Assembly (NCBI GenBank): GCA_028280415.1
Contig: JANQLV010000006.1
Location: forward strand, 1 to 64,000
Length of the DNA stretch: 64,000 nucleotides
Reading direction: 5' to 3'
Source of the DNA: Saprospiraceae bacterium
GTDB lineage: Bacteria > Bacteroidota > Bacteroidia > Chitinophagales > Saprospiraceae
Shown here: positions 34,286 to 42,766 of the stretch, piece after piece
Numbering within the stretch: position 1 is the first letter of the stretch
Layout of the letters: every line of letters begins with the position of its first letter
The notes under the pieces: model-generated
Databases searched by the model: none
Seen by the model: only the letters and a program-made list of their open reading frames with translations
What the model was told of the DNA's origin: nothing
Position numbers and translations under genes: made by a program

Positions 34286-35422
34286 TTAGGCAAGGTCATC
34301 CTCTTCCAAACTATCAATAAACTCCCCCATAGAATATTTAATCCGATTCATCTCCCGAAAATAATCATCATGGCTCAACACTCCGATATTATATTCATTA
34401 GTAATAAAATTATAGCGTGCATTAAGCATCAGAAAATCACGCTCGATTCTGGTACGGGGTCTAAGAATAGTCTCTATTTTTTTAAAAGCTTTTTCCGGGG
34501 CATTCATTGCTAATCGAACCAGGCCATCTTTTAATTCGCCCAATGAGGCTATGCCAGTATCACTGCTAACAGCTGTTTGCCCCCCTCCCCGAGTGGTCTT
34601 GGTGTTTCCATGGTTGTGGGAATTTCTTTGAGTCGAAGCATTTTCTTCCGGTGGTATTTCATCAGAATTAGCTATCATAAAAAAGTACTCACCTTCGAGG
34701 TGTCCTACTTTTTCCAAAGCCTTATAAACCGGTGTTCCTCCGGATTCGCGTAGAATAAGGGGTTCAATTTTTCGCCAAAGATCAATGCCCCGAAGACAGG
34801 GTATCCGGTTATTCTCCAATTCACTAAGCAAGGCTGCCGCGAATGGACTATGCTGACCGGGGCGTCCATCCGGAACCGGTTCCAATAGTCCTGAAGTCAT
34901 CAAAAATCTTGACTTCCGGGTATAGTATCTATTTATCTCGGGATCAACCGAGCCAGATCGCGTTTTAAACAGCGAACCGGAATAGCATGAATCAACAATC
35001 CCGAGAATGTGCCTCGCTCCGCAGGTCGCTATAAAATCTTGTACTTCTACATTATTAAGATAGCTTCCTTTTTTTTTGTAGCGAGCCTTATACGGTATCC
35101 AGTAGCCTCGTTCGGTCGCCTTTTCAATTTCCCCATGTCCGGCAAAATAAAAAATTAAATTATCGTTTTCCGTTAAGCTGCGCAAGCTGCTAAAAGCATC
35201 CAGGATATTATCGACGGTCGCATCACTATTATATAAGGCCGTGATATTATTTTCTTCAAAATCATATTTTTCCTGTAATATTCTGGCAAAGCGTTTTGCA
35301 TCTATTACGGTGTTATTCAATTTCGGAAATCCCTGATCATATTCGTCGACTCCGATCACCAGGAGATGGTTTCGGGTAGGCATGTTCCGTTCTTTGAGCA
35401 ACTCATATTTTCTTCGAGCCAT
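34286..35422 (-). CDS. Caspase-like protease with C-terminal EAD11-like effector-associated domain
   Basis: A cytoplasmic 378-aa protein. Residues 18-255 are a caspase-like domain: NHLLVIGVDEYD, catalytic His96 in FYFAGHGE, catalytic Cys146 in VDSCYSGS. Residues 256-290 are a Ser/Asn/Gly-rich linker. Residues about 293-374 match the effector-associated domain 11 pattern: LKDGLVRLAMNAPEKAFKKI, LMLNARYNFITNEYNIGVLS, DYFREMNRIKYSMGEFIDSL. EADs are small helical adaptors thought to join sensors and effectors by like-with-like contacts. The neighbour upstream on the same strand has a similar domain at its N-terminus. It has its own promoter at 35449-35456. Confidence 0.88.
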   Translation of the reverse strand: MARRKYELLKERNMPTRNHLLVIGVDEYDQGFPKLNNTVIDAKRFARILQEKYDFEENNITALYNSDATVDNILDAFSSLRSLTENDNLIFYFAGHGEIEKATERGYWIPYKARYKKKGSYLNNVEVQDFIATCGARHILGIVDSCYSGSLFKTRSGSVDPEINRYYTRKSRFLMTSGLLEPVPDGRPGQHSPFAAALLSELENNRIPCLRGIDLWRKIEPLILRESGGTPVYKALEKVGHLEGEYFFMIANSDEIPPEENASTQRNSHNHGNTKTTRGGGQTAVSSDTGIASLGELKDGLVRLAMNAPEKAFKKIETILRPRTRIERDFLMLNARYNFITNEYNIGVLSHDDYFREMNRIKYSMGEFIDSLEEDDLA

Positions 35423-35448
35423 AGGTTGATAATTTTTTTAAATCGATA

Positions 35449-35456
35449 CAAATATA
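35449..35456 (-). promoter_or_regulatory. -7 box of the EAD-caspase gene (TATATTTG)
   Basis: A perfect TAnnTTTG on the minus strand, 27 bp upstream of the ATG. The -33 element is weak (GTG). Confidence 0.55.
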
Positions 35457-35637
35457 ACAAATTAAGCTTTGCACTACGCTCCTGATAATGGATTATAAAG
35501 TGGGTAAAATTACTGGATAGGTAGAGCCTATCAGGAAATTATTAATTGGTCCGTAAATGCCATTTTTCAGTTTATTTCCTGATATAAGTACGGAACATAA
35601 CAGATATTTTTTCATTATCAATATTATTTTTGCCAAT

Positions 35638-35674
35638 CAAAAAACAGGACAATTCTTATAAAAAGAATGTCCTG
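35638..35674 (-). terminator. Terminator of the envelope/EAD operon
   Basis: CAGGACAATTCTT and AAGAATGTCCTG form a 12-bp stem with one bulge; on the minus strand six T residues follow. It separates the seven-gene operon from the caspase-EAD gene. Confidence 0.8.
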
Positions 35675-35728
35675 CTTGGTAACGTTCACTAATTGTTTAC
35701 TTATTTAGGCATTTTAATTATTGAGATA

Positions 35729-36865
35729 CTATTTATTAAGAGGGGCAAACAGACCTATCTCATCAAATAAGTGTTCGCCCTCCCCGCTTGCAATAATTCC
35801 ATTATAAGTTCCGGTAAGTGGATTGTCATCCTTTACAATTTTTATGATTTTTTGATCTAGGTAGAGAAAAAACTTATTCTCTTTTGCGACAAGTCCCAAT
35901 TCGTAAATCTCGTTAGGTTTAATATTTATGGATCTTTTAAAAAGCAGCTTTCCATCCATAGGCTTATTAAAATTCTTCAACCTTCGAAACTGAAGTAATC
36001 CCTCATCATTTAGAGTATAAGCATAGGCTGATCGTTTGGACTTGTGATATCGAATAGTCGGTCCACGTCCCATACAGAAGTTTTTATCCTTGCATGAACG
36101 CTGTTTACTAAGCACAACTTTCGCATAAAATGGTATAATATCTCTCCCCGCATCGTAATCTATACCTCCAATGTATTTATGCCGTGTATATGCGTTATTG
36201 GCTTTACCATTATTAATTTTTATTTTATAAAAACGATTTTGAAATACTCCCATCCAATGGTCGCGGCTCGTATTTTCAAGCTTCCAGATGTCCTTTCTAA
36301 AGGACTCACTTTGCCTATCTGAAAAATCTTCAAAAAAAACCTCGGGCCTGCCTCGCCAGACATTAGCAGATTTTTTCAAAAAATCATCTGAAACGTTTTT
36401 GAAAGTAGTAGAATAATCAGCTCCAGTTTGACCTATAAGTCCATGTTTTACCGGTTTATTTACTGGCTCAGATATACGACTTAGGAGCACTGCAATAATC
36501 AACGGGATCAGCAGTACAGGTAGTAAATAGTATTTATATTTTTTTATAAACCCCTGGCGATCTTCCTTTTTTACTACAGGAGAAATAGCATGACTGGTTT
36601 TGTTTTTTCCAATTTCTTTATGATCAATTTTCTCTAAAAACTTGAGCATAGAATTATGCAATCGCGTTCTTAAACGATGCTCTTCTTCGTGGGACAGTTG
36701 ATTCGTTAGTGTTTCTTCTTCCAATTGTGAATACTGGCCCATCAAAAGAATGAGTCTTCGATCATTTTTGCTCAATTGCGCTTTTGATAAAAGCTGAAAA
36801 GCTTCTTTGGTTTTTCCTTCTCTAATCAACTTTTCTACTTCCTGAATTAATTCGGCTTTATTCAT
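35729..36865 (-). CDS. EAD11-like domain / transmembrane / LamG-like protein
   Basis: The 378-aa product has three parts. Residues 3-80 are a helical domain with the EAD11-like pattern: a first helix ending in IREGKTKEAFQLL, then LMGQYSQLEEETLTNQLSHE, then RLRTRLHNSMLKFLEKI. Residues ~111-129 are one transmembrane helix (LLPVLLIPLIIAVLL) preceded by lysines, so the EAD would be cytoplasmic. Residues ~170-375 are an extracytoplasmic beta-sandwich of the LamG/concanavalin-like or DUF1080 type (FEDFSD ... YELGLVAKENKFFLYLD). This looks like a one-pass receptor with an outer binding domain and an inner adaptor. The EAD assignment is by pattern and is less certain than in the caspase. It starts 1 bp after the stop of the preceding gene. 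Confidence 0.8.
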   Translation of the reverse strand: MNKAELIQEVEKLIREGKTKEAFQLLSKAQLSKNDRRLILLMGQYSQLEEETLTNQLSHEEEHRLRTRLHNSMLKFLEKIDHKEIGKNKTSHAISPVVKKEDRQGFIKKYKYYLLPVLLIPLIIAVLLSRISEPVNKPVKHGLIGQTGADYSTTFKNVSDDFLKKSANVWRGRPEVFFEDFSDRQSESFRKDIWKLENTSRDHWMGVFQNRFYKIKINNGKANNAYTRHKYIGGIDYDAGRDIIPFYAKVVLSKQRSCKDKNFCMGRGPTIRYHKSKRSAYAYTLNDEGLLQFRRLKNFNKPMDGKLLFKRSINIKPNEIYELGLVAKENKFFLYLDQKIIKIVKDDNPLTGTYNGIIASGEGEHLFDEIGLFAPLNK

Positions 36866-36866
36866 T

Positions 36867-39749
36867 TTAATTGCCTTCTAAAGGTTTATTAATTTGGAGT
36901 TCACTAGTATTCCTTACAGGTACGTTTTTACCTTTCTCTCTAATCACCTCAATGTTTTCGAATCCTTTACGTACCGCTTTCACCTCCCAGTCAAAAGAAA
37001 AATTACCTTGTCTGTTCATCAGTTCTTTTACCCTAAATCCATTTTGTGTTTTTTCTACAACAGCTAGTCCATAAGTATTAGTGGACAAAGGCGTCAGGTT
37101 TACAGTTAAAGAGCTATGATTAATTATCAGTGAAAAATGCTCGGAAAATTCTACGAAAACTTCTCCATTGACTAGTGTAGCAGTCCCGCGTTCATAAGCA
37201 CCTGCTTCTGGTCCTTCCAGGCTTGTGTATACGATTTCTTTAGTCGGATCATTGGGGTGATCTGTTACAAAGTTTTTTATATCCGCCTCAATACGTCCCA
37301 TACCATTTGCATCCACATACATATGTGCTTCGGGTACTGTACTGATACTATTTCCATCCACCCCGAATACACCTATTGCTCCATGATCGGGAAAGTTAGT
37401 AATATGTGTTATGATACTATTGAGTTGTAAATTCTCCCCATAGCTGGCCAGATATCCAGCTACTTCATTTGTCACGCCCACATCCACTAGTCGAGCACCA
37501 TTTTGATTGTGTACAGATACCACACCATAATTTGGTGCATTATTATACGAAGCTATCTGAACATTGGTATTACCATTCGTTCCAAAGGTGGTTAAAATTC
37601 CATTATCAACATCCGTAACATTATTATAGACTCTGGCTGCCCCCTGAGTATTGGCAATTGTAAAAAATCCTCCGTAGGGATTATAACTATTCAAGGAAAT
37701 TAAGGATTGATTACTGGGGGTATTACTATGCAAAGAAATATTGCTACCAAGCCAATCTGCAGAAAGTGAAATAGCATTAGTACCAGTTGTCGTAAAAATA
37801 TCCATCCCCCAGGGCGTTTGTACTACGTCATCGGAAGGAGCAGCAAGCCTGATATAAGGATTAGCGCCATTTTCCAGGTATATCTCATCATCCACCAATA
37901 AGCTATTTACAATTCGTACATCCCCCTGGCTATAAATGGCTGTATCCAAATTTACTTCCCAAACGCTATTCTGGGTACTGCTTAAATCGATAGACTGTAC
38001 ATCACCTCCTTCGACTATACTGAGTACCGAATTATTTAAAAATAACCCGCTGATTTTTTCATTATTCGGATCACTATCCGCATCGTTTACACCGTCTTGT
38101 AATACACTCAGGTCTACCGCATTTCCATCTTCTATTAGCAGTGAGGTACCGCTCAGAAAAAGGTGTTGATCATCCGTCCCACCCGGTGGAATGATCCCCG
38201 ATAAATCCACATTATTGCCAGAGCTGATTTCCAGTACTGTACCATTCAATTGCAAATCTTGCAATTCATTATTCGGATCACTGTCCGCATCGTTTACACC
38301 ATCTTGCAATACACTCAGGTTTACCGCATTTCCATCTTCTATTAGCAGTGAGGTACCGCTCAGAAAAAGGTGTTGATCATCCGTCCCACCCGGTGGAATA
38401 ATCCCCGATAAATCTACATTATTCCCAGAGCTGATTTCCAGTACCGTACCATTCAATTGCAAATCTTGCAATTCATTATTCGGATCACTATCTGCATCAT
38501 TCACACCATCTTGTAATACACTCAGATTTACCGTATTCCCGTCTTCTATCATGAGATTCGTTCCGTTTAATATGAGCTCTTGATCATCTGTCCCACCCGG
38601 TGGAATGATCCCTGATAAATCCACATTATTGCCGGAGCTGATTTCCAGTACCGTACCATTTAATTGTAAATCTTGCAATTCATTATTCGGATCACTATCT
38701 GCATCATTCACACCATCTTGTAATACACTCAGATTTACCGTATTCCCATCTTCTATCATGAGTGAGGTACCATTCAGAAAAAGTTGCTGATTATCTGTAG
38801 AACCTGCGGGAATAATACCTGACAGGTCTACATTATTGCCATCCTCGATGAACAAATTGTTTCCAATCAAAGTAAGATTTTGATTGTCCTCCGCTACCTG
38901 ATTAATTGCATTAGACAGGTCAACAGATTGAATGGTTCCTCCTTCGACCAGATTTAGCGTAGCGTTATTGAGGAACATCGCTTGTATTCTTTCATTATTC
39001 GGATCATTATCCGCATCATCTACACCATCCTGAATTAAACTCAAATCGATACTATTCCCTCCCGAGATGACAAGATTGGTACCGACTATACTTAGAATTT
39101 GATTGTCTGTATTAAAAATGCTTCCCAAATCTGCCAGGTCAATAGTATTGCCATCGGAAATAGTAATTTCCGTACCATCAAGTGCCAGTGATTGTAGCTC
39201 ATTTGTTGAATCATCATCATTATTCAAAGGTATTGCCGGTAGTAGTACCGCATTGGCTCCGGAGAGTGAGAGTTCATTCGTAAATTCATTATACTCAAGC
39301 GTTTGAATTTCATTCTCAGGACTGGTATCCATATCATCATCAGCAGAACCGGCCCGGTCCGCGTATAATGCATAGGGAACTGAAATAAATTGAGAAATCC
39401 CCATTAGGGTAAAAGCACCATCACGATCTGCATCCATTTCAACTTCCAGAAAAAAATCATCGTTTCCCCATTCAATTAATTCAAAAGCTCCCAGGGCAGC
39501 ATTACCATCACCAATGCTAAAGGAAAATATCCCAAGATCACTTGTTTTAGGTTCGTGGAGTTCTCGATAAACCACTTCGCCTTGTATATTGCCTTTTCGT
39601 ATAGTTAATCGAATCGCAATTTCTCTATTTTTAATTGGACTATTATCAACGTCTCTTGCTGCGGCTTGATAGCTAATAGCCTGAGGAGCCTGACCATCCG
39701 CCTGAGATAGTATAAATAGTAAACCGAGTAAAAAAATTATTTTATGCAT
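36867..39749 (-). CDS. Secreted repeat protein with 69-aa beta repeats
   Basis: The start at 39749 is chosen because it gives a proper signal peptide (MHKIIFLLGLLFILSQADG); upstream in-frame ATGs would overlap the preceding gene. The 960-aa product opens with the QAISYQAAARDVDNSPI module common in Bacteroidota surface proteins. It continues with acidic repeats of 69 aa, each built of two half-repeats of the form L-x-L-N-G-T-x-L-x-I-x-x-GN-x-V-D-L-S. A C-terminal domain (YTSLEGPEAGAYERGTATL ... KAVRKGFENIEVI) resembles the end domain of tail-fibre-like secreted proteins. Aspartate-rich repeats suggest calcium binding and a long fibre. Confidence 0.85.
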   Translation of the reverse strand: MHKIIFLLGLLFILSQADGQAPQAISYQAAARDVDNSPIKNREIAIRLTIRKGNIQGEVVYRELHEPKTSDLGIFSFSIGDGNAALGAFELIEWGNDDFFLEVEMDADRDGAFTLMGISQFISVPYALYADRAGSADDDMDTSPENEIQTLEYNEFTNELSLSGANAVLLPAIPLNNDDDSTNELQSLALDGTEITISDGNTIDLADLGSIFNTDNQILSIVGTNLVISGGNSIDLSLIQDGVDDADNDPNNERIQAMFLNNATLNLVEGGTIQSVDLSNAINQVAEDNQNLTLIGNNLFIEDGNNVDLSGIIPAGSTDNQQLFLNGTSLMIEDGNTVNLSVLQDGVNDADSDPNNELQDLQLNGTVLEISSGNNVDLSGIIPPGGTDDQELILNGTNLMIEDGNTVNLSVLQDGVNDADSDPNNELQDLQLNGTVLEISSGNNVDLSGIIPPGGTDDQHLFLSGTSLLIEDGNAVNLSVLQDGVNDADSDPNNELQDLQLNGTVLEISSGNNVDLSGIIPPGGTDDQHLFLSGTSLLIEDGNAVDLSVLQDGVNDADSDPNNEKISGLFLNNSVLSIVEGGDVQSIDLSSTQNSVWEVNLDTAIYSQGDVRIVNSLLVDDEIYLENGANPYIRLAAPSDDVVQTPWGMDIFTTTGTNAISLSADWLGSNISLHSNTPSNQSLISLNSYNPYGGFFTIANTQGAARVYNNVTDVDNGILTTFGTNGNTNVQIASYNNAPNYGVVSVHNQNGARLVDVGVTNEVAGYLASYGENLQLNSIITHITNFPDHGAIGVFGVDGNSISTVPEAHMYVDANGMGRIEADIKNFVTDHPNDPTKEIVYTSLEGPEAGAYERGTATLVNGEVFVEFSEHFSLIINHSSLTVNLTPLSTNTYGLAVVEKTQNGFRVKELMNRQGNFSFDWEVKAVRKGFENIEVIREKGKNVPVRNTSELQINKPLEGN
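38040..38835 (-). repeat. In-gene tandem repeat, 207-bp period
   Basis: The word ATTATTCGGATCACT recurs at 38061, 38268, 38475 and 38682, exactly 207 bp apart, with ~95% identity between units. A more diverged unit follows near 38995. The repeat encodes a 69-aa unit in the surface protein. Confidence 0.9.
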
Positions 39750-39774
39750 AGTATTTATATTTATAAACTCCATT

Positions 39775-40365
39775 TTATGGCATGACAATAAATTTCAGAT
39801 ACTGATAATATTTAAGTCTTCTTTGCTCAAATGGTCCATTCTCAAATTCCTGAGCATATAATCGTTTTCCATTAACTATAAATGATAAAAAATATACTCC
39901 GGCCACTTTTTGAGGTAGTTCAATTCTGATTTTATTTTCCCCATTTAACAAGTCATTGTATTGATTCTTATAGATCAGTTGACCGATTGCATTATAGGCT
40001 TCAACTTCGATTTTAGCCCGGTTCGAGATTCCAATATTTAATTCAAATACCCCATTATTGGGATTAGGAAATAAATTAAAAAGATCGAAATCATTCTGAT
40101 AGCTAATGTCTTCCAGGTCCAATTGCTGAAAGCCCTGAGATAAAGTAAGAGAGTCTTCCTCTAACCAATTCACAATGGCTTCGCCTATCGAAAAATGTAT
40201 ATTCCCTTCTATCTCATTTTTAAAATACTCGCTATCTGTGGCTAAAATCGTTCTCGTCAGCTCTTGCGCCTTACCAGAAAAACCGCATAGAAAAAATAGC
40301 AGGATGAGATAATCGATTTTTCCCGATTTTAAGTTGATCCAATTATTAAATAATATTCTATTCAT
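39775..40365 (-). CDS. Small T9SS-sorted protein
   Basis: A 196-aa protein with an N-terminal signal (hydrophobic 19-30, cleaved near SGKAQ). A short segment of the type FSIGEAIVNWLEEDSLTLSQGFQQ follows, often seen in small T9SS cargos encoded beside repeat proteins. The sorting domain begins at LFPNPNNGVFEL. After the normal GVYFLSFIVNGKRLYAQEF there is an unusual ~20-residue extension, so the C-terminus is not typical. It is part of the seven-gene minus-strand operon (gaps 13 and 25 bp). Confidence 0.75.
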   Translation of the reverse strand: MNRILFNNWINLKSGKIDYLILLFFLCGFSGKAQELTRTILATDSEYFKNEIEGNIHFSIGEAIVNWLEEDSLTLSQGFQQLDLEDISYQNDFDLFNLFPNPNNGVFELNIGISNRAKIEVEAYNAIGQLIYKNQYNDLLNGENKIRIELPQKVAGVYFLSFIVNGKRLYAQEFENGPFEQRRLKYYQYLKFIVMP

Positions 40366-40378
40366 ATCGAGTCATAGA

Positions 40379-42766
40379 TTAACGTCTGGATTTTTTCAAA
40401 TAAAAGTGATTCGTTGGTACATCAAACAGTGGTACATTTGCACCGAGATTGAGAAAATAATTTTTAAATAAAAAATCATAACCTCCTTCGACCTGTAGAA
40501 ATCGATGTACATAAGCTAAACCCAGAACAGGTTTTTGAGTGTTGATCTCACGCATATCAATGGCATAGGTGCCATCCGGATTAATATTCAATGCATTGCC
40601 AAAATCTCCACGATAATTATCCCACACCTGTCCTTTGGCATGTGAAAGTCCTACCATCAGGTAAAATGGAACGGGTTTAAAAAAAGTATAAACATATACT
40701 CCATAATTCATGGTAAATATATTTGCCTGAGTAGACTCGTACTGTAGAGGTTTATAAGCAATTCCTTCCCGATCAAATTGGCTGGACAGCTCATTGATTT
40801 GTCCTTGTGTATAATGATTAAGCGGCAGCGGAGTTTTTAGCCTGTCAAAATTAGCAAGCCAGACACCGACTAAATAATAAATAGAAATACCAAAACTTGA
40901 CAGATCAACATTTTTAGTTGCCTGATCAATTGGATCAGAATAAGCAAAAGGAGAAGAAGGTGCTTTATACGGCGAACGAATCAGATTGAAATTAATTCCG
41001 ATAAATAAGGTACTATCGTGTACTTGTCTTTGCAATTTTTCCAAGCTGGCTTTTAGCGTCCGGTTTTTGCTTAACAAACTATTTTTTTCTTTTTGAAGTT
41101 TTTGTGCTTTTTTCTTCCAGCGTTCTTTATTATCTCTTTCTACCCTCAATCTTTTGACACATGAGTTGAGCTCATCCCCTACCAGTGCACATGGATCGTC
41201 ATACCTAAATCGAATTATTTGTTGCACCACCTCTCCCAGTTCATTCTCCGCTACGATTTTGACAGTCGTATTGGTGCCTTTTACCCTTGCATTAATATCA
41301 AAAAAGTTAGTAAGGACTATTTTATTTTCCGGGTTATACTTGAAAGGGATTGGTTTATCATTTACTAATATCTGAATGTCTTTTTCACTATCCACACCCT
41401 GTACAAATGCACTAACATAAACGACTGTATCTTTGACCCGCGGATTGTCCGTATAAACTTCATTACTTGGATGTAAAAGAATAATATCAGGGACAACAAC
41501 TGGTTTCCGATTAAAAATCCTTAGCTCTTCTACATTAATTCCATTCTCATTTGCGGCAATTAGTTGAATATTATTTTTACCAATCTTTAATGAAATATCG
41601 GCCATTAAAGAACCCCGGATAAATTGATACTCTGAAGCAGGAATCAAATTTCCGTTTACCAGTAAAATGACTTTCTCCTGATCCTCTTCCCTGAGTCCGG
41701 TAACAGAAGCCCGGATATTCAGATTGACACCAGCCCGAATCGTATCTTTCGGAGTATTCGTAAATGTGATTGTCGGTAACATGGTGGAAGCCGGATCTTT
41801 ATATTCTACTATTCTCCGATCTACTGATCGGCCATCTTCATTTTGAGCAATAATTATAATAATATTTTTTCCTGACTCTAAAAAAAGTGTTTTAGATAGT
41901 CGTTGTTCTGTAAAATCAAAATCAACTTGCTCAATACCATTCAAGAGTAAAATTACATTATCCTTTTTGTTGATATTTTTAATTTTGGCACTAAGCGAAA
42001 GGGCAACGGTTTCAATCGCAAAATCTGCAATTGGTTCTATGAAGAAAACTTCCGGAGGTTTACCATTTCCGAATTTTGGTTCTGAGGCTGGTCCTGGATC
42101 GCTGAAAGGCTCATGAATTACAGGAGGCCTTTCCGAGATAACTTCAGGACCTTCCAAACAATCCACATGGTCATCTTCAAACCTTAATTCTTTAAAGAAA
42201 ACATTGAAGCTACCGTTTGGAAGTTTATTGTAACCGAAATAAGCAAGCCGATTGTAAAACCTATTTGTACTCCTACAGTTCGACCCTTCGACTTCGTACT
42301 TGCTTTTATATTTCACAAGTATTTTTTTTTGATTTTCATGGTATTTTACAACACAAAAATCTTTGAAATCAGCTGCCTCCGATTTGTCCAAATAATTTTT
42401 ATTGAAAAATTCTCTAAAAGAAACACTAGCATTAGGTGAAGATTTTCTTCTTTTATCGCCACAGTCAAATATTACCCTGGCATCTCCTGCTACTTTCATC
42501 TGGTGCAGAAATTGCTTTTTATACATTTCGTAGATATCAGTTCTGATAGCATTTTTTTCTTCTCTGCTTTCAGCTTTATCCCGTTGTTTAAGTAAAGAAG
42601 CCGTTTTACGACGAAAATCAAAATACTCTTTCATCAGGTTCTCCGTCTGCTGGCGCAAAGTCTCCTTTTCCAATTCAGAAAGTTGTGCATCCAGCCTAGC
42701 TAGTGGATACATCAATACCAGGATCAAAAAAAACCGGAGATGGCTTATGAAAAGATTAAATTGCAT
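40379..42766 (-). CDS. Outer-membrane protein with Ig-like repeats, coiled coil and C-terminal barrel-like domain
   Basis: The 795-aa product has a signal peptide (1-27), a helical Lys/Glu-rich segment (30-90) and a Cys-containing globular segment (95-215). Three Ig-like beta-sandwich repeats of ~95 residues follow (about 235-520, each with a motif like I-x-L-L-V-N-G and K-N-x-I-x-L-I-A-x-N-E-x-G). Then come a coiled coil (~535-585) and a ~200-residue C-terminal region with alternating hydrophobic strands (FIGINFNLIR ... YYLVGVWLANF ... FKNYFLNLGANV), like an outer-membrane beta-barrel. The role is unknown. It overlaps the upstream lipoprotein gene by 11 bp, which indicates translational coupling. 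Confidence 0.75.
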   Translation of the reverse strand: MQFNLFISHLRFFLILVLMYPLARLDAQLSELEKETLRQQTENLMKEYFDFRRKTASLLKQRDKAESREEKNAIRTDIYEMYKKQFLHQMKVAGDARVIFDCGDKRRKSSPNASVSFREFFNKNYLDKSEAADFKDFCVVKYHENQKKILVKYKSKYEVEGSNCRSTNRFYNRLAYFGYNKLPNGSFNVFFKELRFEDDHVDCLEGPEVISERPPVIHEPFSDPGPASEPKFGNGKPPEVFFIEPIADFAIETVALSLSAKIKNINKKDNVILLLNGIEQVDFDFTEQRLSKTLFLESGKNIIIIIAQNEDGRSVDRRIVEYKDPASTMLPTITFTNTPKDTIRAGVNLNIRASVTGLREEDQEKVILLVNGNLIPASEYQFIRGSLMADISLKIGKNNIQLIAANENGINVEELRIFNRKPVVVPDIILLHPSNEVYTDNPRVKDTVVYVSAFVQGVDSEKDIQILVNDKPIPFKYNPENKIVLTNFFDINARVKGTNTTVKIVAENELGEVVQQIIRFRYDDPCALVGDELNSCVKRLRVERDNKERWKKKAQKLQKEKNSLLSKNRTLKASLEKLQRQVHDSTLFIGINFNLIRSPYKAPSSPFAYSDPIDQATKNVDLSSFGISIYYLVGVWLANFDRLKTPLPLNHYTQGQINELSSQFDREGIAYKPLQYESTQANIFTMNYGVYVYTFFKPVPFYLMVGLSHAKGQVWDNYRGDFGNALNINPDGTYAIDMREINTQKPVLGLAYVHRFLQVEGGYDFLFKNYFLNLGANVPLFDVPTNHFYLKKSRR

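Larger units (their letters stand above)
35423..35728. other. Intergenic region between the two EAD-containing genes
   Basis: 306 bp containing a minus-strand terminator (35638-35674) and a minus-strand promoter (35449-35456); no gene seen. Confidence 0.6.

Noticed and set aside
38040..38835. Regularly spaced repeats as a CRISPR-like array
   Set aside because: The 207-bp units are in frame within a long coding sequence and encode a 69-aa protein repeat.
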